From Theristus sp. LFF4_11 (lineage: Eukaryota; Nematoda; Chromadorea; Monhysterida; Xyalidae), in assembly GCA_030248135.1 (NCBI GenBank), contig JASANC010004875.1:1-64000 (forward strand): a stretch of DNA of 64,000 nt. Reading direction: 5' to 3'. The notes under the pieces were generated by a model. It was not told the DNA's origin, made no database searches, and saw only the letters and a list, made by a program, of their open reading frames with translations. The position numbers and the translations under genes were made by a program. Below, in pieces: positions 25,901 to 42,700 of this stretch (its first letter is position 1; every line of letters begins with the position of its first letter).

Positions 25901-27210
25901 TTCGCTAACGCACGCAATGTCTATTCGATGCTCAGTTGCGTCCTCCGCAAGGGACCGCTGCTGTATGTCCGATGTGAGCGCACGGCAGTTGAACGCCGCA
26001 ATTTTCAGGTGTTCGCGGGACAGGCAATGGACAGTTCCACCGCGGGGTGCTGTTCCCTGTGGGTGGCCCCCAAGGACGCCCACAGGAGGCTCTGAAGAGG
26101 GCCGTTGGGTTAGAGTAAGCCCCGTCGGCTTCCTCACTGTCCTGCCTTCCGTTGTTGTCGTCATTTGGTGGTGAACGTTGCGCACTATGGTTCACGTGGC
26201 GTCGCGCACCGTCACGTGGAGGAACTTGGCTCGTGTGGTTAGACGGTTGTCGCCACACTTAACAGCCGCGCCGGACGTGGTCGCTGTTGTTGTTGCTGCG
26301 TACGTCGCTCGTGTAGGCGTTCCTCGGCGGCCATCCAAATTAGAGCTCCGGGCTTTCAGAATGATTTTTCTAGAAACTGTATCCCCATATCATATTCCAC
26401 CACAGAAAATACCGTGTTTGCGAACAAAACGGGCGGGACCATTAAAACGGCTATTACATGTATTGTGGATCTATTCAAACGTGTCCGGACTAAAATGACG
26501 TCATTTGCTTTAAAAACGCCCGTTTGTCAAAGTACAGGCACTAAAAATTCAGTTTGGTGTGACTGATTCGACATTCACCATTTGTTTACGGGAAGAAATC
26601 GGCTAAACGGAAAGACGACAAGCGCATGTTTTGCGGCACATGACGTCATTTTAGTGGGACACGTTCGAAAAAAATAGGTCATACTAAAGTCACGTTCACG
26701 TGATACGAATCACGTTTTTGTTGGTTCTTTTCAGTGAAATGACAAAAAAAACTACCCACATCCAAAGTCCGAAATCAATTTGTTTCTTCACAGATCCGCC
26801 GTATGTCCCGTCAATCAGTGGACCTATCCACGCCCGATCTCTCGCGTCATCTGCACCTCCACCGTCTGCTGTTGTCCGAGGCCGCGGGTGCCCGTCCGAA
26901 AACGTCCGCAGCGGGCGGTCGTGGCGGCAGTGTTGACGTGCCTCCAAAGCAGCCGCCAAAATTGGCCCGGGATCGATCGAACTCGAACATTCTCGAATTG
27001 GGCGCCCGACGGCCGGAGTTCATGGCGAGTGACGTCATCATGACGTCAGTAGCCGCCAGACTGCCGTTGTCGTCGATCGACTCGGAGCCAGGTGACGGCG
27101 TCGCCAGTGCGGATGACCTGGCGACTAGCGACGACGACGAGGGGAGTGGCGAACCGCAACGATCGGTTGCGTCGATTGCGGCCGGCAAGAAGTTGACGTT
27201 CGAGATTTAA
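16280..27210 (+). CDS. Na+/H+ exchanger (SLC9A, plasma-membrane type)
   Basis: Electroneutral cation/proton antiporter with many membrane helices. Exons: 16280-16411 (tentative, start ATG 16280), about 16544-16670, 16898-17015, 17184-17307, 18292-18419, 18573-18641, 19048-19205, 19429-19530, 19768-19818, 19890-20056, 20726-20925, 21371-21460, 21682-21752, 22013-about 22189 and 26794-27210. Hallmarks: [17 protein letters not shown]; the inhibitor-binding-type motif [41 protein letters not shown] with the Asn-Asp pair typical of electroneutral exchangers; [39 protein letters not shown]. After the helices come [10 protein letters not shown] and LAGIEDLCG, then a cytosolic tail rich in Ser and Asp ending AGKKLTFEI. 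Phases at the exon 1/2 and exon 14/15 joins do not match, so an exon is missing or misplaced at each. The intron at 19818 appears to start GC. The last recognised intron holds a full retrotransposon. Paralogue not resolved. Confidence 0.87.
16711..16802. mobile_element. GCATTCATGAA-ended MITE, copy 1
   Basis: Ends AAGGCGCATTCATGA and TATGAATGCACCT are inverted, with GATGCGTAG/CTACGCGGTCACC inner pairing. In an NHE intron. Related copies lie at 27207, 34488 and 43750. Confidence 0.6.
17750..18211 (+). mobile_element. G-tract TA-flanked element, copy 1
   Basis: Terminal repeats CCGTATTACCCCCAATAAAC and CCCATTAAAC-type complement ending GGTAATACTG, flanked by TA. Both subterminal blocks contain CCCCCATGGGGG followed by long G runs separated by TTTATT or GATTATT. 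A core with CATTTGGGGCCTTTGGTAGC is shared by all four copies in the window. In an NHE intron. Confidence 0.8.
18683..18900. mobile_element. TGACGTCA-ended MITE, copy 1
   Basis: Left end TTCAAACGTGTCC, then ACTAAAATGACGTCAT. Right end ATGACGTCATTTCAGTGGGA followed by CACGTTTAA. Nearly identical to 26470-26677, and both copies lie in NHE introns. The palindromic TGACGTCA at each end is a consensus CRE octamer. Confidence 0.75.
19819..19889 (+). other. Candidate GC-AG intron in the NHE gene
   Basis: The upstream exon encodes MRAYVKSNI and ends ATCAG|GCACGA; the next exon follows ATTTTTCAG and continues [13 protein letters not shown]. Only a GC donor keeps the family reading frame (phase 2 on both sides), and no GT lies at a suitable position. 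Confidence 0.5.
20190..20630. repeat. Imperfect inverted repeat around GTGTACGGTATGGC
   Basis: GTGTACGGTATGGC near 20265 is answered by GCCATACCGTACAC near 20530, with flanking TGTACAGGGTAC- and GAAGCAYA-type repeats. Probably a decayed foldback element in an NHE intron. Confidence 0.45.
21190..21312. mobile_element. Decayed TGACGTCA-ended MITE, partial copy
   Basis: Only the right part is clear: CATGACGTCATTTCTGTG then GCGACATGTTTAAAAAATTA, matching the ends of copies at 18683 and 26470. Confidence 0.4.
22495..22910. repeat. G-run tract flanking the retrotransposon tail, probable artefact in part
   Basis: G homopolymers up to about 40 bases mixed with A runs. It begins as ordinary sequence near 22480, degrades progressively, and stops at the retrotransposon 3' tail. 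Such decay is typical of unreliable consensus across a difficult template. Confidence 0.55.
22922..26164 (-). mobile_element. Intact non-LTR retrotransposon ORF (endonuclease + reverse transcriptase), RTE/CR1-like
   Basis: A single uninterrupted ORF of about 1,080 codons from ATG 26164 to TAA 22922; a TGA lies in frame just upstream. N-terminal AP-type endonuclease (about residues 45-290): [33 protein letters not shown], and DSDHALVV with the catalytic His. Reverse transcriptase (about 540-820): [77 protein letters not shown], and [12 protein letters not shown] with the active-site FADD box. The C-terminus has [11 protein letters not shown] and [12 protein letters not shown], common in RTE/CR1-related elements. 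Directly after the stop comes a short tandem tail (TAAGTCAAG twice), an RTE-like trait. It is inserted antisense into the last recognised intron of the Na+/H+ exchanger. The 5' boundary is unclear, perhaps near 26350. Confidence 0.9.
26470..26677. mobile_element. TGACGTCA-ended MITE, copy 2
   Basis: Left CTATTCAAACGTGTCC, right GGGACACGTTCGAA, with a TGACGTCA palindrome inside each end. The core (ACAGGCACTAAAA, GGTGTGACTGATTCGAC) is shared with 18683-18900. Confidence 0.75.
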
Positions 27211-27301
27211 GGGGCATTCATGAAGTACTATTTAGTGACCGCGTAGCTATGTTTTAACACAGCTTTAACACAAATACTACTTCATGAATGCCGCTTTAGT
27301 G
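27207..27301. mobile_element. GCATTCATGAA-ended MITE, copy 2, abutting the NHE stop codon
   Basis: TTAAGGGGCATTCATGAA at the left and TTCATGAATGCCGCTTTA at the right. The TAA stop of the exchanger is part of the left TTAA flank. Confidence 0.6.
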
Positions 27302-27954
27302 CGCGGTTCTCGGAGTGTGATAGTTTGAATGTTCTACAGGGTGGACGCTTTTTTGTTTTGTAAATGATTCTAAAAACATAGTTTTTTTTGTAAATTGGCG
27401 CCCGTGCTACATATGAATGAATGAATGAATGAATGGCTTCATCTCTTTGTTCAATTCAATTACAAATTACAATTACAAACGCTTGGATGCACGATGTACA
27501 ATTCTAAAAGTATGTTGTTGTCTCATGAGCATTATATACCGTAGACCTTTACATAGTCCATATTTGTGATCATTTTTGTGTTAACTCCAGTAGTTTAGTT
27601 CTTTTGCTCAGATGCAGATTATTACAGATGCATTTGAAAAAAATCACTCTACTACTTACACCGGCAGCACTTGCATATATTTTATGTTTTATTTGTCCAT
27701 CATCTACAACTTTTAATAAATTCTCTCTGAATTAAACCTCGAGAAGATAAAGATAACTGGATTATCACACAACACAAGGTTTTAGTGTCGTAACAAAAAT
27801 AATGAAGCTTCCACAATTTCTCAAATGGCTTTGAAAGATCAACACTAAACAGAAAAAAAACATAGCCGCTACAAGACAAAGACCACTGAACACATTTTGG
27901 TTTATCCTCGTCTGAAAACCGCGCACTTTCATTTCAAATCAACGTTGCAGTCAT

Positions 27955-28022
27955 ACAAACACACAGAGGCACAAACACACACGTGTGTGTGTGAGCGCGA
28001 CTGTGTGCCAGTGTGTTTGTTA
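27955..28022. repeat. CAAACACACTGGC hairpin element
   Basis: ACAAACACACAGAGGCAC at the left and GTGCCAGTGTGTTTGTTA at the right surround CACACACGTGTGTGTG. Same arms as at 5465 and 46046. Confidence 0.5.
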
Positions 28023-28924
28023 GCGCCTGTGCATAAACATTCAGACGAGAAACGCACGTTTTATTGAAAATAAGCATTCACGGTCTTCAAAAGAAGAATT
28101 TACCATTCTTGTGCGATGTGCGCGCTGATTGGTCGTTTTTGAACTTTGATACAACCAATCAGCGTGCAGGAATGAACTTTTATGACGATGGGCATTGCAT
28201 AGTTCTCTTATCCACGTGCGTGTGTGAGTGGGTGTCTGTGGTATTATGACGGTGATTTGAATACAAAACAAAACTATCCGAAAAAATAAATTTCAAAAAT
28301 AGTTCTCAAAAACTTCCAAATACTGAAAAGCAACATTTATTCACCGTAACCGAACCCAGTTTGCAACATGCGAAAAAAAGCACACGTTAATGAAAACACA
28401 ACAACAAAACATTCTAAAATTCACTTATTCTTATCACGTGGAATAGAAGACTGCAAGTACAACAAAACTGTACAAAAACTGGTGTGTGAGCGTCAGTATG
28501 AGCGAAGAAAAAAGGTCGATTTTTTCTGAAGAAACAACATATCTTTTCAAAAATCTTTCATAAGTAACAAGCTTGTGAATAATTCAAAACTAAATGGAAA
28601 ACAGGTACCTAATGTGACAAATCGCACAACAACAAATCTGTCATTAAACAAAAAAACGCAAGCTATGTACAGAAAAACTGTCACAGACCCCATATTTCAA
28701 TGTTCGAACGATTTGCAACAGCGACAACAAAACAAAGTCAATCGCTAAAAAAATGAATGCACGTGTGGAAAAACGTGAAGGCCAACAAGAAAATGCCTGC
28801 AAAAAGTCCTGTGATTCCACCATAAGCAAATCAGCATTGATTTATTTGCATTCATTTTAGCTTAGCACGGGTGCTATCGCTGCGACAAATTCGGAACATG
28901 GGAAAATTGGGCTGAAGCAATGCA

Positions 28925-29037
28925 CAGTCAAACACACTATCTAATGAAAATAAGCTGATTGGCTGAGGTTGCACCGGCTGGCATGCTGATTGGTCGCACG
29001 AACACGACTTAGCCAATCAGCTAGCTGCACTCGACTG
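28925..29037. mobile_element. CCAATCAGC MITE
   Basis: CAGTCAAACAC at the left and GCACTCGACTG at the right. Internal AGCTGATTGGCTGAG pairs with TAGCCAATCAGCT. Confidence 0.55.
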
Positions 29038-29441
29038 CACTAAAAGACTGCGTGATTTTCAAGCTCCACTTGAGAGAATGAGACTAACCAGTTTAGGCGG
29101 AACTGAAGTTCTTGTAATACACTGTATCGATTTTTTCAGTATTTTAATCCAGTTCCTTTCGGGATTCCAGAGATTGTGTGCGCGTCGTTGTGGCAAAACC
29201 AGAAAAAAATTGTAAGCCGTCTCAAACATTGATTGGCAAATTAACCGGACGTTTATTGATCAAACGTTTCGTCCCATCGCTCAGTACCTGAAAAAAATGA
29301 GAAAATCAATTCAACGTTGTGTGCTGTGTTTTGACGAAAGCCCTTGTCCTCCTGCCTGACGCCTAAATTTTAAATTTTCACACAACGAAATCGCCACAAG
29401 CAAAGCGAAAAAGGCAAAAAATGCTCCCTTCCGCGAACCGC

Positions 29442-34910
<5,469 letters not shown>

Positions 34911-34999
34911 TTCCAGAAAACGTCGAGACAGAAGGTACGATCAAAAAGAGCCTCTTCTGTGGCGAATAAATGTGTGCAAAGCTCAACTGAAACGGCAGT

Positions 35000-36800
35000 A
35001 AAACAGCAGAATAAAAATTGGAATTGTTTGCTGTGTTCGCCAGAATGTTTTCAAACTCCAAAATAAGCAATTCCAAAAGCCGTCGCTCAAAGCTCGTCTG
35101 AAACGAGCGGACTTGAGAAAGCTAAAAAAGACCGCGAGTAAAACGTGCAGACAACGGGATATGCGGAAGCCTGTCGAAGTTTGCGCTCGCTGCATGTCTG
35201 AATCAAAATTATGGTTCGTCCGTCTCTGCGGACAGTGTTAGTGCGCCACACGGCAAGAAGAGCGACATGGCAAATTTCATTTTTTTTACTGTCTCTCCAC
35301 CACAAGACGGCGTACATGCAGCGCACGCAGTATGCAAACATTCCCATGGAAAATCCTAATGCACATTTGCATGAAAACAACAGTAGTGAAGCTACACGTG
35401 TGGTGTGCGTGTGTGTGTGCGCGCGAGTGTCGACGCAAAACGCCGCTACTGAAGACACAGCGACAGTGAAGCAAGTCAGCTGCAATTTCACTCGCATTTT
35501 ACGGGCTTCCAAGCGAGCCCAGCAAGCGAGCGAGCGCAAGACGAGCTCGAAAAATGAAAATATTATGGGGCCGAACCAGAGCGAGCGATAGCGATAGAAT
35601 GGCACGCGCTCGTCATATCTCGCTGGTTGTGTCGTCACACAAAGCGCGCCGCAATATTTAGGCGTTTGCGTGCGTGCCAGCGTCCAGCATGGAGTTGCTG
35701 GTGTCTGGTTCTGTTTTTTTCATCAGTAGCGCTCGTGAATATTTGATAAGCTCTCCCCTCCCCCTTCGGCCCGCCTCCGTTCGAGACAGCCGAGATCGCA
35801 TGTTTCACGCTCATTTGCACACAAAAAAATGCGTGTGGTTGCGTTTCACGGGCCGCTGTGACGGGCCTTACACGTTGTACATACATACTGTTTTGTACAT
35901 GTGTTCAGGCGTTCTGCAGTCAATCAGTCAGCTGCATACGTCTTCACAGGCAGAAAGACTGTTAGAGTAGACGAAGCAATATAAGCGCCCGCCGGCTTCA
36001 ACGACTGTACGTGCGTGCGAGACTTGACTAATCAAACCCAAACGTCGAGGGCGGTGGCATGTTCGTCCACACACACACCAAACAACAACAACAGCAGCAA
36101 CAGCGTGGGCAACTGATGATGACTCTGTATCAGCTGCTCGCTCGACTGTGTTGTTGATTAAAATCATGTGATTACGAGAGACTCGTAATTATCGAATAAA
36201 AAACGTCGTCCATGTAAACCGGCGGAGCAAACATGGTCAATAACGAAAACAGATGTTTGCGTTTCGCGCGGTTTCGCCGGGAATTGAGATTTTATCCTGG
36301 GCTTGCTAGCATGACAGGCAGCTTGCGCTGCTTGTTAGCAGACGTCAGGTGCTTACGGAAAATGAAAGTCTAGCGCAGTTTGATCGGAATTCTAGAAAAT
36401 TCTGACCAAACTCCAAACGAAAACCATTATCAGGTTCATATTCGCGCCTGATGTCAGAAGAACTTTTTCATGTCATTTCCTTTTTTGATTCCACTTACTT
36501 TGAAGCATTCTGTTGTTGTCATGCATTTTAACAGGCTCCACTGGATCATCGTATAGTTGTTTTCTGTTGATTTGCTTCCGGAGAAAAGTGTGATCAGGAA
36601 AGAGAAATAAAAAGAAGAAGAACTCTGCTTGCGTCTGACTCGACGGCGTTCTGGAGATTCGGACGCATTGTTCGCCCAGACGAAGTTTAGCGCCGGTCCG
36701 TATTGTTTTCTATTTTATTCCGCACGTGTCATGCAAGTAACTTGTACGCGAGCAAACCAGTTCCAATCCTACTTCCACGCCAGCAACAACCACACCCGAT
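35000..36800. other. Gene-free stretch upstream of AHCYL proximal first exon
   Basis: No conserved exon was seen. Short GT/CA-rich segments and scattered direct repeats only; promoter sequence for the proximal AHCYL start is expected here but no defined element was identified. Confidence 0.45.
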
Positions 36801-36822
36801 TCGGCGGCACACGAAAACTCAC

Positions 36823-37048
36823 AATAACTATCGGCGGAGCTGTCGCGCGCGTGCGCCGGACTGCCGGTGCGAAACGACAGCGACACCGACTGCCGGCGAT
36901 TCTCGCGGTGGTCACGATAGGAGTCGGCTCGAATGCGGCCCTGCTGCCCGACGAGATCATCAGCGTCGTCGTTGTGCACGTCGATCATGATGCCGCCCTC
37001 GTCGTCGCCGTCGTCGATCGCGAAGTGCACCTTCGGCGTGGCGGTCAT
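36823..37048 (-). CDS. AHCYL: Candidate alternative first exon of AHCYL (75 codons)
   Basis: ATG at 37048; the open segment ends at a strong donor (TTATT|GTGAGT) in phase 1, exactly what AHCYL exon 2 (34246) needs. The encoded N-terminus starts MTATPKVHFAIDDGDD and ends RRQSVSLSF...DSSADSY. Joined to exon 2 it would read ADSYSSYSGSSES, closely resembling the Ser-rich junction of vertebrate IRBIT, and would give a 530-residue protein, the usual AHCYL1 length. Best supported of the distal alternatives. Transcript evidence is needed to prove the join. Confidence 0.65.
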
Positions 37049-39626
37049 CTTTGTTGCAGAGTGGAGAGTTTCTCTTTTTTTTTGGGGGGGGGAGGGGTTG
37101 GAATCAATCGAATTTATAACAACCGGCTATTCTGTCTGTACAACATCGGTGGTCGCGAGAACCAAACTATTACGAGTCGGTCATCATAAAATCGGAAGCG
37201 CAATAATGATAATAGCAATGATAGACGTTTTGCGGTCCGCAGCCGTCATTGTTGTGAATATATTTGCGATCGTAGTTGTTGCTATGGTCGACATCGGAAA
37301 GCGCATAACCGTGACTTATCACAAAGCCTGAAACAGATGGAAACACACAGAGTGCCGCTGGGTGCGGAAGAACGTATTCTACCTGTTTTCATTAATAACG
37401 CCCAGATATGATTGATACAAAGGCTGCCAAAATGAAAAGGAAACTAATCGGTTCGATATTTTGCTTGTCTTGCTTCTGTTGTTACGCTTGCAACAACCGT
37501 GATAGATATTTGATGCAAAAGGATTCATTAGGGTGTCCATGAGACATTTCTCACAATAATATGATGGTGATCAAAATCGATAGAAGCAGATTTCTCAAGG
37601 CTGAAACCGGCTGTTTTCAGAACCAAAATGAGAAAGAGAAAGAAAAACATGAAAAATGTCGTTTTTTACTTTGAAAAGCAAAAAAGCTAAAAACTCTGTC
37701 AAATCCCAACCGAACAACGCAGAGCAGTTGTCTGCTGGTCGTCGACGTTTCAGTGTCACATTTTGACAAACAATCTGCTTTTTTTCTCCGTGACCGCATT
37801 CACAAGTAAAAACACACGGTTTGCGGTTTTTAGGGATCGTGTTTTTCACCCTTATTGAAAGAAACGTGACAAAAACAGAAATAGGCTGACAGCGCAGAGT
37901 GGAACAGCTGCAGTCATGTTCACACACGATATTCGATAGAGCAGTCAAGCGCTGTGTGATTGTGATTGTTCTTTATTTTATTTACGACATTTGTCTGGAA
38001 ACAACGAGAAGAAAAAAAACAACCCGTAAAAAATTCGAAAGTGTTTGTTGTGAGTTTTCCACAGTTTTCGATTACGACTGCCAGTCTGGAAGACGGTCAA
38101 AGTCAACAGTGCGACATTATGTTTTATTGTGTAAATACAGGTCTACTGGATGTGACTGGTCCTGCGGGATACTTATTGCTTGTTTGTTACTACACGAACT
38201 TGATGGACTTTTGATTCGAGTGTTTGATGATCTGTAAAGTGTGTCCTGTTCAAATTTCAAATGCGAAAATCAGCCCTAAAACTTGTACCGTCGACCGTGA
38301 AAACGTTGCGAACACGGAGCATCGTCTCTCCACCGTGGGTCTCGACACGATCTTGCCGCAACTTCTCTGACGGTCGGGGAGGTTATTGAAAAATGACAAG
38401 TACAGGGTTTTGAAATAAAACATGCATAATCCACGAAAATAAAACGGAGGAAACCATCAGGTGCGTGCACAGAAACATCATGTCGAGACCAATAAAAATA
38501 ATACGGTAGACTGGAGACCATATTCCGTGAACGCAGAGGTTTGGCATTTGGAGACTGTAGATCTGGGTTGACGCAGGTAAATAAATAAGTTGTCTTGCAT
38601 GTCATGTACAGACACCCTGAGCACCTTATGGCTTGTTTATGAAAACACAGTGTTGTCAAAATTGACACTGTTTTTCATGTCGCTTGCAGACAAGATACTC
38701 ACGAGACCTTGCCCAAACCAGACAAATTGGGGTTATCAAGTTTTAACGTTCTTACGTTTCTCTAACTTTCTTTGCAGACCTACACTGCCAGCAGTGCACT
38801 CATTTGCGCTACCGTAAATTGTGGTGATTAACTTGCGCAAAACTGAAAATAAAATTGCCGTAAAATTGGCGGCAAGTAATAAAAACAAATAAGCCACATC
38901 ACTATTCACCTTTTTCAACACCACTACAATTCTTTCGGTTACGCAAAAACACCAAACAAGGTTTTTGATTGCATAATTAAAACCACAGTGTAAAATGTTT
39001 AATTTTAACATGATCATTAACATCAGACCTTCAGACAAACGTATGGACCAATAAAAATCGATTTCTTCGGCCTGTTTCAAAACAGAAACTGCAGTAATTT
39101 CGCATCTACCCACATTCAAGAACTAGGTGAATATGCAAGACTGATATGGTTCTTTAAAGACTTTGAAAGCTTGAACATATTTTAAGACCATATTATAAGA
39201 AACGGTCGGATGAAACAACCGATGAATTAAAAAAACTCAATGAAACAGCCGCGACGCTGATACAATCCATAGCTGGCAAACACGCACATGGAGCCATTCG
39301 AGTCGACTAGCATACAGCAGAAAAAAATGCGTGAAGACGAGCGAGAATGCGCCTGAATCCAATTAGTCCCTAATCCTTTACCAAGAAAGGCAGTGAACGC
39401 CATAAAGCGACGCGCCAAAAAAGGGCACCACGCAAAACATGCAATATAATCCTCTTGCGCCTTTTTTCCTCTTTTAGCTTCAGAAAGCCACTGGGAAGTT
39501 GAGTCGGGACGGGACGACGGCACTTTTGTGTGGATACACACGCACTCGACACAGAAGAACATATTCATGGAAAAAAACTGCTCGTGTGACGCGTGCGAGC
39601 GGCATGATAATGCGCAGTGTCGTCCA

Positions 39627-39789
39627 CAGTCAAACTCTACAACATATCCAACTAGCTGATTGGTTGATGCAGGTGTGCACTCTGTGCATGGATTGCTGCG
39701 GAGGGCGGAGTTTGGTTTGCACAGAATGCAAAGCATCACACGTGATCACCAACCAATCAGCTAGTTGGACATGCTATTGTGTTAGACTG
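39627..39789. mobile_element. CCAATCAGC MITE
   Basis: CAGTCAAACTCTACAACATA at the left pairs with TATTGTGTTAGACTG at the right. The inner arms AACTAGCTGATTGGTTG and CAACCAATCAGCTAGTTGG are near perfect. Its sequence variant matches the copy at 61181. Confidence 0.75.
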
Positions 39790-42700
39790 TACGTGTTTGT
39801 GAAAGCGTCTGCTGTTACCGAGTGTATAACAGCAACATGAGAGAGCGCTAGATGCAGTCCAGAGAAGCGACAAAAGGCGAGAATGCTCATGCGCTAAAGC
39901 ACGCATACAAGTCAGCCCATTCCAGTCAGTCGAAGAAAACGCAGTTTTCTCTCACTGCGCACGTGACTTTACCGTCATTTGTGGGCCGGTTCTCAAGAAG
40001 ACTCCATTCGGCTGACCACATTTGCTGCGTTGCTACATTTCTGCATTTTCTCCAGGCGCTAATATTCCGCTTTTGTATAGGAGAGATGACAACCGTGATG
40101 TGGGGACGAGACGAGACGAGATGATACACGAACCCACCCTCCATATCCTGGACAGATGAGCATGGACTGTACAAACTTCGTTTCCCCTATGGAATGTTTT
40201 TTTTTCTGTTGCGGAAGTAAAGTTTACCCAGTATGTTGCAACAGCACGTGATAACATCAAATAATGCAAGTAACAAGAAGACGACAGACACGCAAGTTGT
40301 GACATGGTGCAAGCTGAGCGTCAGTTTGGTGTTGATGTGTTTAGCACTGTCACAATCGACTCAGCACAAAGTAGAACCAAAGTTATGCCTTGCATACAAT
40401 AATTTGGGAAACTAGTCACTAGGGGAAACGTGATGCTTTCACCGTAGTCTCTTGCTCAGCTTGTCGCATATTCAAAACTGAGCTTTGGTTGTTTTTCGCG
40501 GGAACAAATTTGCGGTGCTGTAAAAAAACCGCCACAGCAACACAATTTATATTCGATTTAGAGCGCCTGGCGAAAACCAGAACCAAGAATGAAGCTGTGT
40601 CTGACTGCCTTGTGGTGCCCACACCGCACAAAGCAAAGAGACAATCGATTCGTTGCTAAACGTGACAGCTTTTTTGGAGTTTTTATTGAAACATTTCGCC
40701 TCGCGCATGCAACTGCGCAGTTATGTTTGAATGTCCGCATTATCATGACAAAGACGTGCATTACGAACAAGAATTGTAAGTGATTTGCTTAGCTTAAAAA
40801 AGCCAGTTTCAGTTGGGGCACTCCAAAGAGAGACTAATGCTGAGTTTTTTCTGACACCATTATAAGCTTCTAAAATGAGTCTTTATGCTTGGGCTAGAGA
40901 ATAATAAAAAACAAGTCAACCGAACGGTGATTTCAAGTTTTTTTCTCGAAAACATTCTGGAACGCTCTAATAAAGTCGGCTGACGAGGGCAAATGGACCG
41001 TTCATTTCTTAATAGCAACTCTGTAAATTGTTCATGCAGAAAAGGTTTGCACACAAGAAAGTGAAAATTGGATCCGTGAACAACGCTAGTCAGTCTAAAA
41101 CGGTATCCCTGCCGCAAAAGTACACCCACAGCGATCAACAGAACATTCTGGCAACTCGAAAATAAGCAACGGTATAAAGTACGATGAACCGTGTTATGTC
41201 TGGTTCTGATTGACTTTGTTAAAAATTGAAATGAACATCACACCAAAAAACAACAGTTCTCATGATGTTGTTGTAGTCGTGGTGTTGTTATTGCGAAATC
41301 AGCTCTGATTTTCAGACCAAATAACATCAACAAATGTTGGATTGTGTTGGATCCAATGTGTTGGTCACCACACCATGGAAAAAACATGTTTTCAAAGTAA
41401 GCAAAACAACACTGTGATATTCTGGTACCAAAAATTTGAACAAATCCGGTTTCCATATGAATCACAACGACAAAAAGACAACATAAAAAATGCCAGCACA
41501 TCTGAATGAACGAATTGAAAAATGATGTGTTCATTAACTTGAAATTGAAAACACTCGTGATACTCCCAGCCAAAATAATGAATAAAACATAAAAACAACA
41601 ATGCTTTTTTGCAACTACATGTGAAATTGAAAAAAAACAACTGAACAAAACAAGCGAACGACTATCGATTGAAACAACGCATAAAAGCAAAGCAAACCAA
41701 CAAAAACAAGCCCAACACAAAATGAAGTGCCCAGCTTCAGCCGCAGCTGTTGCTGCGCGAGCAAAAACAACAAAATCAAACGCAGAAAAACAACACCATA
41801 AGCCACTTGTCGCAGTGCGCCACAACATCGGCGGAGGGGAGAAATAAAAAATCTGCTTTGACTGAAACGAGTAGAGGCTCTGAAAACCCCAGCCAGAACT
41901 TTATTGCTGTGAAGCCGGATTGAAACGAATGACAATAAAATAATGCACTGCTGTGCACAAGTGGAACTGGCTGCGAGAGTCTAAACAACTGTTTTCGGCT
42001 TAAAAATGGTCACGAGAAAAAAAACTGAGTGTGCCATAGCAAACGCCAATCGCGCAACCAAAGGCCAGCCAGAGAGACGTGAGCCCACGAAAATAATTTT
42101 GAAACGAATAGGGTGGCATTATTTTTACTGAAATCCAATATGTATATGTTGCCACCGGGAACCACCGCGCAGACGAGCGCCCCCAGACCAGCACCAGCAC
42201 CAGCGCCAGACGCAACATAAAATGCAGGTGGTCTATCTGGCAATTGTCGGTCCGAAACAGTGACAACTAGAAAGAGCTCAGCTGAACAGACAACACCAGC
42301 ACACAGGCAACAATATTGCTGCTGCGGAAAAAAAACCGACGCAACGAAACCAGCCGCAAGCTAGCTGCCAGCCAGTGTACGCGCGTGGTGAAAAGCGGCT
42401 TTTGGCACCCAGCTATTATAACGGCATAAATATAGGCTCCCCGCGGTGCAACATTGCATGCTGAGCTGCCACTGTGTCTCCATAGAAGGAGCTTTCCGGT
42501 GTTGTGTGTGTGCGTGCGCGGTGATGCGACTGCTGGCAACACACAGACTCATGGACCACAACACGCACGTGTGTTCATGTGAGCGCGCTCTTAACGAAAC
42601 ATTCTCAGTAGATTCTCTCTCTCGGGCTGTCTCTGAACGACAAGACAAACAAACAAAACAAGAAGACGCGGTGCGTGGACTGCGCGCGCCTGGCGCTGGA

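Larger units (their letters stand above)
27211..29441. other. Intergenic region between convergent NHE and AHCYL genes
   Basis: Contains the MITE at 27207-27301, a short (GAAT)n at 27415-27435, the CAAACACACTGGC hairpin near 27955-28022, a GCTGATTGG/CCAATCAGC pair at 28122-28168 and a MITE at 28925-29037. No coding exon was recognised on either strand. It probably includes both 3' UTRs. Confidence 0.6.

Noticed and set aside
35087..35638. 183-codon minus-strand ORF near AHCYL
   Set aside because: Low-complexity Cys/His/Thr composition over a CA/GT-rich tract, no splice-compatible ends, no recognisable motif.
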